DNA of 6,151 bases from Chloroflexota bacterium (GTDB lineage: Bacteria; Chloroflexota; Dehalococcoidia; Plut-88900), in contig JACZVB010000097.1 in the NCBI GenBank assembly GCA_022572865.1, positions 1-6,151 of the forward strand, in the 5' to 3' direction. The stretch's first letter is position 1, and each line of letters starts with the position of its first letter. Of this stretch, positions 1-4,868 are shown piece by piece. The notes below the pieces were generated by a model, which saw only the letters and a list, made by a program, of their open reading frames with translations, searched no databases and was not told the origin of the DNA. Both the position numbers and the translations under genes were made by a program.

Positions 1-181
1 GAATGATGGTCTGGTAGCCGGCCAGGTAATACAGGTTGGGCAGATGGGTCACCAGGAGCACCTCGATGCCCGACTTTTCCATCTCGCCCCTTACCTTGGC
101 TACTCGCTCCCGGTACTCCGACTCCGGGAATGCCATCTCCTGGGGAGTGGGGTTTTCCGTCAGGTATTTCAGCGGGTCCAT
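1..181 (-). CDS. M24-family (creatinase / Xaa-Pro peptidase-like) protein, N-terminal part
   Basis: Only the first 60 residues are present; the gene runs off the left edge. The ATG at 181-179 has a GGAG Shine-Dalgarno at 190-187 with a 5-nt spacer, and no other start in this frame lies between it and the preceding gene's stop. Residues 22-60 match the usual opening of the creatinase N-terminal domain: an E-Y-R-E-R-V-A-K-V-R helix, then GIEVLLVTHLPNLYYLAGYQ. The metal-binding catalytic domain would lie beyond the window. Members include creatinase (creatine to sarcosine plus urea), ectoine hydrolase and proline dipeptidases. Lying 36 nt behind a sarcosine-oxidase-type cluster, a hydrolase that releases an N-methyl amino acid is attractive, but the visible part cannot separate these activities. 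Family assignment is fairly sure; the substrate is unknown. Confidence 0.8.
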   Translation of the reverse strand, partial: MDPLKYLTENPTPQEMAFPESEYRERVAKVRGEMEKSGIEVLLVTHLPNLYYLAGYQTII

Positions 182-217
182 ATATTCTCCAACTCGAGGG
201 CGTTGACCATGATGACC

Positions 218-946
218 TTATCCTCCGGCCCCTAACCCGTCCAGGGCCTCGACTCCTATGGCCCCCACCCCTTCACTACCACCGGCATGGAGCAGCGCAT
301 CCCAGAGGTACTCGCCGTAGTCCCGGGTCACGTACACCTCGTAGGCCAGCAGGTCGCCGATATCGGAGCGGATGACAAGGACATGTACCTCGGCCGCCTT
401 TCCCTGGGCACAGGAGCCGTCGGCGAAGACAGCGGGGTCCAGGTCCAACTCCACCAGCCTGGCCAGCACCCTCTGGCTCCGGGGCCCCAGTACACAGACC
501 CCAGCCCACGATGAGGTGACATCCACCAGATGAGCACAGCCATCGAGACCCTCTTCGAGAAAATCCGCTACCGGCGATGCTTCCCCGAGCGACGTAAAGA
601 CCATCGCCTCATCGTAGGACAGTCCGGCCACTTTCACCGCATCCCCGCTGTCCTCACTCGCCGTTGGATTAGGGCATCGCACTACCCGTCCCACTTTCAG
701 GGAGCCTTGCAGCACAAGGACACGGGACAACCCGTCGAGCACGGCATCGCCCTGAAGGTCCAGTTTCCCCACAGGGCTGATGTCGCACACCCCTGCGGCC
801 TTGCGGGCCAGGTCCATCTCCTCATCCGTCGACGTGTACCTGGCGGGAAGCCGCCAGCCTTCTCGATGGGTGAAGACCGCCCCCAGCTCCTGGTGGGCGT
901 TGTACATGGCCGTCAGCTTGACGGGCGAGGCCACGGGGCTACTCAT
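218..946 (-). CDS. GcvT-like aminomethyltransferase-domain protein in the sarcosine oxidase gamma position
   Basis: This 242-residue protein resembles the N-terminal folate-binding region of glycine-cleavage T protein. It opens with a typical H-x-E-L-G-A start (residues 18-23), then AAGVCDIS (50-57) and G-K-L-D-L-Q-G (60-66), L-G-P-R-S (153-157), and AYEVYVTRDYGEYLWDAL (201-218). It stops at a GVEALDGLGAGG tail, just where the GcvT domain of the neighbouring SoxA continues (GVEAQRVLRLEKK). The C-terminal GcvT barrel is therefore absent and the length is near that of the gamma subunit SoxG, itself a GcvT half-homologue. It begins 29 nt after soxA. AGGAG at 964-960 sits 13 nt before the ATG at 946, a long spacer. 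Likely role: a structural or folate-side subunit of the SoxA complex. Alternative: a separate, shortened aminomethyltransferase. The subunit assignment is inference. Confidence 0.78.
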   Translation of the reverse strand: MSSPVASPVKLTAMYNAHQELGAVFTHREGWRLPARYTSTDEEMDLARKAAGVCDISPVGKLDLQGDAVLDGLSRVLVLQGSLKVGRVVRCPNPTASEDSGDAVKVAGLSYDEAMVFTSLGEASPVADFLEEGLDGCAHLVDVTSSWAGVCVLGPRSQRVLARLVELDLDPAVFADGSCAQGKAAEVHVLVIRSDIGDLLAYEVYVTRDYGEYLWDALLHAGGSEGVGAIGVEALDGLGAGG

Positions 947-975
947 CTCTATACCATCACTCCTTTTCTATACTA

Positions 976-3903
976 TTACTCCCTTAGGCGCTTGCCCTCG
1001 GGATCGTACACCGGCTCCAGGCGGACCCTGGCCGGGGCCCCTTGGCCTCGCACCCGGACCTGTATCTCCGTACCGTCCTGGGCCAGGTGCGCCGGCACCC
1101 AGGCCAGCCCGAAACCTCGTTTTAACGTGGGACTGTACCTGGAGCTGGTGACCTTGCCAACGGGCTTGCCGCCGTGCAAGACCGGCACCCCGTCCTCAGG
1201 CACGGCGCTATTCTCCATCACGAATCCCACTAGCTTGTTTCTGAGGCCTTGCTCCTGCACCATTAGCAAGGCGCTTCTACCAATGAAATCCTCTTTATCG
1301 AACTTGACGGCCCACGCCATGTCCGCCTCCAGCGGGTTGGAGACCACATCGGTGTCCTGGCCGGGAATCAGATGCTTCTTCTCCAAGCGGAGCACCCGCT
1401 GGGCCTCGACCCCGAAGGGAGCGATGTCAAACTCCCGGCCCGCCTCCAGCAGGGAGTCCCATACGTGTTCCCCGTACTCCGCCGGGAAGTGAAGCTCCCA
1501 TCCCGTTTCCCCCACAAAACCGATGCGCATCAGCAGGGTCGGCACCCCGGCCACGTCCCCCGAGGCGGTCCTCATGTACTTGAACCCCTCGGTGGAGATA
1601 TCGATATCGGTGAGCTTCATCAACGTGTCCCGGGCCCTGGGCCCCGCCAGGTTTATCGCCGCGTACCCGGGGGTTACGTTGGTGACGTGGACACACATGC
1701 CCGTGCCTGCGGCCCACCACCGGAACCACTCCTCCACCAGGTCTATGTTCCCCGTCCCGGTGGTCACGTAGTAGCAGTCCTCCGCCAGCCGGGTCACGGT
1801 GCCATCATCCAGGATGATGCCGCTGTCGGAGCAGATTATCCCGTAGCGGATCCGGCCCGCTCTCAGATTGGAAAAGTAATGAGTGTAGACCCTATCCATC
1901 AGCTCAGGTGCGTTTTCCCCCCTCACGTCCAGCTTGCCCAGGGTGCTGACGTCGATGATGCCCACCCGCTCCCTGACCGCCATCACCTCCTTCAGGGGAT
2001 CGCCATAGGAGTGAGGCCGTTTCCACTGACCAACCTCCGCCATCTTTCCCCCCAGCGCTCGGTGGCGATGGTAGATGGGTGTGAAACGGAAGGGCATGTG
2101 GCCCGGGCCTGCCAGGGCGCCCATGGGGACGGGCTGGACGGGAGGCCGGAGGGTAGTGCTCCCCGTATCCTGGACACTCTGCCCCGTGGCCTCGGCGCAG
2201 ATGCCCAGATACGCCTTAAGACACATCTTCCCCTGGCAGGGGCCCATGGACACGGTGCTGTATCTCTTCAAGGACTGAACATCGTCGAAGCCCTCGTTGA
2301 TCGCATCGCGAATGTCCTTCTCGGTGACATCTTCGCAGATGCACACGAACTTCTTTCTGGAAGGCTCCGGGACGGTCACCAGGTGTTTGGCAGCCAGTCC
2401 GTCCCGATATTCCGATTCCCTCTCACTTCTACGCTCTCCAAGGGCTGATATCTCGCTCTTGAGCCGGGCCCCGATTTCTGGACCGAGGCCTGCGGCGGCC
2501 TCCAGCCCCGCCAGCTCACCCTGTAAAAGGCTAGCCCTGATATCGTGGATTCCGGTCACGTCCCCCGCGGCGTACATCCCCGGCGGCAGGTCCGAGGGCA
2601 CCGTCTCGCCCAGCTGGAGATCGTAGTGAAGATCGCAGTCGCCCTGGCGAAGCAGGCCGTTCGCGGGCTCGAAGCCCGGGGCTACACAGAGGAAGTCGCA
2701 GGCTATGCGCCGTTCCTCTCCGGTGAACCCTTCGCCCTCGAACCTGCCCAGGACCACAGCCTTCAGTCCCTTCTTCCCCTCGGCCCGGCGGATGGTGTAG
2801 GGAGACATCGGGGCAACACCCCGGCTTTCCAGGGCCCGGGCCAGAGGAGACTTTCCGCTATCGAGGGCGCGGGAGTCGGCCACGGCGACGATCTCTACCC
2901 CATTGCTCAAGAGGTCCAGGGCCGCGGCCAGGCCCTGGTCGTTGTTGGTGACCACCACCCCCCGCCTTCCCGGGCTAACGCCGTACAGGTTGGCGAGCCG
3001 TAACGCCCCGCTGCTCAGGAGGATGCCCGGAAGGTCGTTGTTGGGAAAGACCAGGGGGACCTCCTGGGCCCCGGTGGCGATGACTATCTGTCTGGCCCTC
3101 AGCTTCACCAGCTCGTTGCCGTGATGCACCGCCAGCATTCCACCCTCGTAGAGCCCCAGGGCGCTGGCCCCGGACAGAACCGTTATATTTTGAAGCCGTT
3201 GTACCGATTCCCTGAACCTTTCGGCGATCTCGTAGCTCGCCAGCCCCGAGAGCTCCTCCGGTGCCCCGGGGTCCAGGGTCTCGGCCCTGAGATGCCCGCC
3301 GAGGGTTGGCTGGTCGTCGATTAGAACAACCCTGACACCCTGTCCCGCGGCGGCAATCGCGGCCCGGCACCCGGCTGGGCCTCCCCCCACCACCGCGACA
3401 TCGGTGTACAGGTTCAGATGCCCGTATTCGGAATCGGGAATGTGCCGCGGGTCTACCTTTCCCAGGCCCGCTATCCTGCGGATTATCGGTTCCGCCAGCC
3501 GCCACATGAACTTGGGTTTTATGAGGGTCTTGTAGTAGAACCCCACGGGCATCAGGCGGTCGAACCTCTCCAGGTTGGAAAGGGCGTCGTGCTCCAGCGA
3601 CGGCCAGGCGTTTTGATGCCGGACCTGGGCGCCTTCGCACACCTCTTCGGTGCAGGCCCGGACATTGGGGGCGCCGTCCACCTGCATCAGGCAGTTGGGG
3701 CACCGCCCCACAGCGCACAGGAGCCCTCGGGGCCGGTGATATTTGAAGCTACGGCTGAACACCCTGATCCCCGAGGCGTAGAGGGCCGAGGCTACGGTAT
3801 CGCCGTGGTAGGCATGGAAATCCTTACCGTTGTAGCTGAAGGTGAAGGGCCTGGACCTGTCGATGACCTGGGACGGGTGCGGCGGCAGACGAGATTCGGT
3901 CAT
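976..3903 (-). CDS. soxA: Sarcosine oxidase alpha subunit-type protein with two putative [2Fe-2S] sites
   Basis: This 975-residue protein has the layout of heterotetrameric sarcosine oxidase alpha / N-methylglutamate dehydrogenase MgdC. An N-terminal ferredoxin-like (Fer2_4) domain includes the SFKYHRPRG signature and Cys63, 68, 71 and 84 (C-x4-C-x2-C-x12-C). A dinucleotide-binding fold follows with VVGGGPAG at 171-178 and a late YAAGDVTG at 444-451. A BFD-like segment carries Cys521, 523, 556 and 561 (C-x-C...C-x4-C). The C-terminal GcvT domain, from about residue 600, has IDVSTLGKLDVRG (650-662), L-A-G-P-R (752-756) and FGVEAQRVLRLEKK (830-843). The family oxidatively demethylates N-methyl amino acids with partner SoxB and hands the carbon to tetrahydrofolate. 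The ATG at 3903, 19 nt past the soxD stop with GAGGA upstream, is preferred; a GTG at 3936 in frame would overlap soxD. Canonical sarcosine oxidase alpha, as I recall, has no iron-sulfur cluster, so the conserved cysteines suggest a dehydrogenase-like electron path. Confidence 0.93.
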   Translation of the reverse strand: MTESRLPPHPSQVIDRSRPFTFSYNGKDFHAYHGDTVASALYASGIRVFSRSFKYHRPRGLLCAVGRCPNCLMQVDGAPNVRACTEEVCEGAQVRHQNAWPSLEHDALSNLERFDRLMPVGFYYKTLIKPKFMWRLAEPIIRRIAGLGKVDPRHIPDSEYGHLNLYTDVAVVGGGPAGCRAAIAAAGQGVRVVLIDDQPTLGGHLRAETLDPGAPEELSGLASYEIAERFRESVQRLQNITVLSGASALGLYEGGMLAVHHGNELVKLRARQIVIATGAQEVPLVFPNNDLPGILLSSGALRLANLYGVSPGRRGVVVTNNDQGLAAALDLLSNGVEIVAVADSRALDSGKSPLARALESRGVAPMSPYTIRRAEGKKGLKAVVLGRFEGEGFTGEERRIACDFLCVAPGFEPANGLLRQGDCDLHYDLQLGETVPSDLPPGMYAAGDVTGIHDIRASLLQGELAGLEAAAGLGPEIGARLKSEISALGERRSERESEYRDGLAAKHLVTVPEPSRKKFVCICEDVTEKDIRDAINEGFDDVQSLKRYSTVSMGPCQGKMCLKAYLGICAEATGQSVQDTGSTTLRPPVQPVPMGALAGPGHMPFRFTPIYHRHRALGGKMAEVGQWKRPHSYGDPLKEVMAVRERVGIIDVSTLGKLDVRGENAPELMDRVYTHYFSNLRAGRIRYGIICSDSGIILDDGTVTRLAEDCYYVTTGTGNIDLVEEWFRWWAAGTGMCVHVTNVTPGYAAINLAGPRARDTLMKLTDIDISTEGFKYMRTASGDVAGVPTLLMRIGFVGETGWELHFPAEYGEHVWDSLLEAGREFDIAPFGVEAQRVLRLEKKHLIPGQDTDVVSNPLEADMAWAVKFDKEDFIGRSALLMVQEQGLRNKLVGFVMENSAVPEDGVPVLHGGKPVGKVTSSRYSPTLKRGFGLAWVPAHLAQDGTEIQVRVRGQGAPARVRLEPVYDPEGKRLRE

Positions 3904-3922
3904 TATTCTGGCGTTCCTCGCA

Positions 3923-4192
3923 TTACGACCGAGCACTCGAGGCCCCAGGCCAGTAGGTACCCTCCACCCGGTTGTTCAGGGTGTTGCGCTCCGCCAAGAA
4001 CCACCGGCGACACCCATACTTGTGATACCACCACTCCTGCTGCAACCCGGCCTCGTTCTTTCGAAAGTAAAAATACCTGGTCCATTCCTCCCCAGAATCG
4101 CTGGGCGCGGGGCGGGCTGTGACCTCGCCCCCGAAGCGGTAGTCGTACACGCTCCGCTCGCCGCAGTTTGGGCATTTAAGCAGGAATGCCAG
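3923..4192 (-). CDS. soxD: Sarcosine oxidase delta subunit, apparent CTG start
   Basis: This small zinc-binding subunit has 89 residues if started at the CTG at 4192-4190. The reading frame gives x-AFLLKCPNCGERSVYDYRFGGE, the classical SoxD opening. An E-E-W-T-R-Y-F-Y-F-R-K-N segment (35-46) and HKYGCRRWF (57-65) follow, then a T-Y-W-P-G tail. Cys7, Cys10, His57 and Cys61 match the three-Cys-one-His zinc site known in sarcosine oxidase delta. The frame is open back to a TGA at 4252-4250 but holds no ATG, GTG or TTG before the first cysteine. The GTG at 4150 would delete the Cys7/Cys10 pair. An AAAGGAG sits 6 nt before the CTG at 4192, making it the best start; CTG at 4183 is second choice. 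The stop lies 19 nt ahead of soxA, as expected for an operon. The delta subunit is structural and accompanies alpha, beta and gamma. Confidence 0.9.
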   Translation of the reverse strand: MAFLLKCPNCGERSVYDYRFGGEVTARPAPSDSGEEWTRYFYFRKNEAGLQQEWWYHKYGCRRWFLAERNTLNNRVEGTYWPGASSARS

Positions 4193-4198
4193 GGCTTG

Positions 4199-4205
4199 CT
4201 CCTTT
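4199..4205 (-). promoter_or_regulatory. Strong Shine-Dalgarno that places the soxD start at CTG
   Basis: The minus strand reads AAAGGAG at 4205-4199, followed by the 6-nt spacer CAAGCC and then CTG at 4192. This is ideal spacing for initiation at the CTG and poor spacing for the out-of-frame ATG at 4175 or the in-frame GTG at 4150. Together with the absence of any standard start codon in the soxD frame upstream of its zinc-ligand cysteines, it decides the start. Confidence 0.75.
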
Positions 4206-4223
4206 AATAAATCTCCGCCCGCG

Positions 4224-4320
4224 CACCCCTCGGTCCGTCTACGGCGGGCTCAGGGTGGCGGATCGGCCTATAAAAGCTTAATCAATCCGCCATCCTGAGT
4301 TCATCGAAGGATGAGCGGAT
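4224..4320. repeat. Inverted pair of REP-like palindromic repeats between the deaminase gene and soxD
   Basis: Two related palindromes face each other. On the minus strand, 4257-4224 starts CACCCTGAG and ends CCGAGGGGTG. On the plus strand, 4291-4313 starts CATCCTGAG and ends TCGAAGGATG. Both follow the form CAYCCTGAG...CGARGGRTG (Y = C/T, R = A/G). Their inner flanks form a 15-nt inverted repeat, CTCAGGGTGGCGGAT (4249-4263) against ATCCGCCATCCTGAG (4285-4299), with one mismatch and a 21-nt AT-richer loop. The right-hand copy also makes its own stem, 4285-4296 with 4308-4320, of 12 pairs with one bulged A. This arrangement recalls paired REP/BIME elements. The rest of the 4193-4343 gap has only the soxD Shine-Dalgarno and no convincing promoter. 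Mobility, transcript stabilisation or partial termination are all possible; no open frame of note is present. Confidence 0.7.
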
Positions 4321-4343
4321 GTTATATCTGGGCCCGGCCTACC

Positions 4344-4829
4344 TCACCGGCCTATGTCCTCGTTCCACAGCTCCCTGTTCTCGGGAATCCAGTCCTCGAT
4401 TATCTGGAATATCTCGGCATCGTCCAGGTCCACAACCTCGATCCCCTGGGCCTCCAGCGAGGCTCGTTCCGTGACCCCGTGGCGCAGCTCCCCGATGATC
4501 ACCCTGGAGATCCAGAACTGGACTACGGCACCCGAGCAAAAGGCGCAGGGCAAGAGGGTCGATACCAGGGTCAGCCCTCGGAATGAGCCGATCCGCCCGG
4601 CGTTCCTGAGACACACTACCTCGGCGTGGGCCACCGGGTCGCTGTCCTGGACCCGGCGGTTCCGGCCTCGGGATATGATCTCACCATCCTTCACCAGCAC
4701 CGAGCCGATGGGAATGCCCCCCTCTCGGAGCCCTTGCCTGGCCTCCTCCTTGGCCGCCTCCATGTACCTTTTGTAGTCAGCTTCCACGAACGTATTGACA
4801 AACCTTTGGGACGGTTCTCCTACTGTCAT
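4344..4829 (-). CDS. Yeast-type cytosine deaminase family protein (zinc nucleobase deaminase)
   Basis: The 161-residue protein belongs to the CMP/dCMP deaminase-like zinc family. It shows a KEEARQGLREGGIPIGSVLV opening (residues 27-46), the H68-A-E70 proton-shuttle motif and P94-C95-A-F-C98, giving the zinc ligands His68, Cys95 and Cys98. Asn57 in GRNRR, the V-V-D-L-D-D stretch and the C-terminal WNEDIGR (155-161) line up with Asn51, the equivalent strand and the WFEDIGE end of yeast cytosine deaminase, where the C-terminal Asp contacts the base. It is close to the yeast enzyme in size. The likely reaction is cytosine to uracil plus ammonia; another cyclic amidine such as creatinine cannot be excluded. 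TadA-type tRNA deaminase is unlikely given this C-terminus. The gene lies 39 nt after the glutamine synthetase-like gene, so co-transcription is likely. The ATG at 4829 has only a weak Shine-Dalgarno. Confidence 0.88.
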   Translation of the reverse strand: MTVGEPSQRFVNTFVEADYKRYMEAAKEEARQGLREGGIPIGSVLVKDGEIISRGRNRRVQDSDPVAHAEVVCLRNAGRIGSFRGLTLVSTLLPCAFCSGAVVQFWISRVIIGELRHGVTERASLEAQGIEVVDLDDAEIFQIIEDWIPENRELWNEDIGR

Positions 4830-4868
4830 TCCGGGTCTCGATTTTGTCGGGGTTCGGATCGACAGAGC

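Noticed and set aside
530..1492. Plus-strand open frame of 320 codons spanning the soxA 3' end and the GcvT-like gene
   Set aside because: It crosses the boundary of two real minus-strand genes, has no domain-like pattern, and is explained as a shadow.
1372..2448. A long plus-strand open frame (358 codons) opposite soxA
   Set aside because: It is antisense to well-conserved SoxA motifs, has a proline/arginine/glycine/histidine-rich composition typical of high-GC shadow frames, and shows no recognisable domain.
3904..3936. Upstream GTG start of soxA at 3936
   Set aside because: It would overlap the soxD stop and add 11 residues (LGRNARNAR-type) not typical of SoxA. The ATG at 3903 fits the usual N-terminus and follows a GAGGA. 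It remains possible.
3903..4175. Minus-strand ATG frame starting MPKLRRAERV within soxD
   Set aside because: It is shifted relative to SoxD and arginine/proline-rich without family motifs. The SoxD frame keeps all zinc ligands and the correct Shine-Dalgarno spacing.
4261..4292. Possible soxD promoter with TTGATT and TATAGG on the minus strand
   Set aside because: The two boxes are only a few bases apart rather than about 17, and no alternative -35 of quality was seen at correct spacing from TATAGG.
4264..4355. Direct repeat CGGCCTAT at 4264-4271 and 4348-4355
   Set aside because: Eight bases in GC-rich sequence are too short to support an insertion footprint, and no element lies neatly between the copies.
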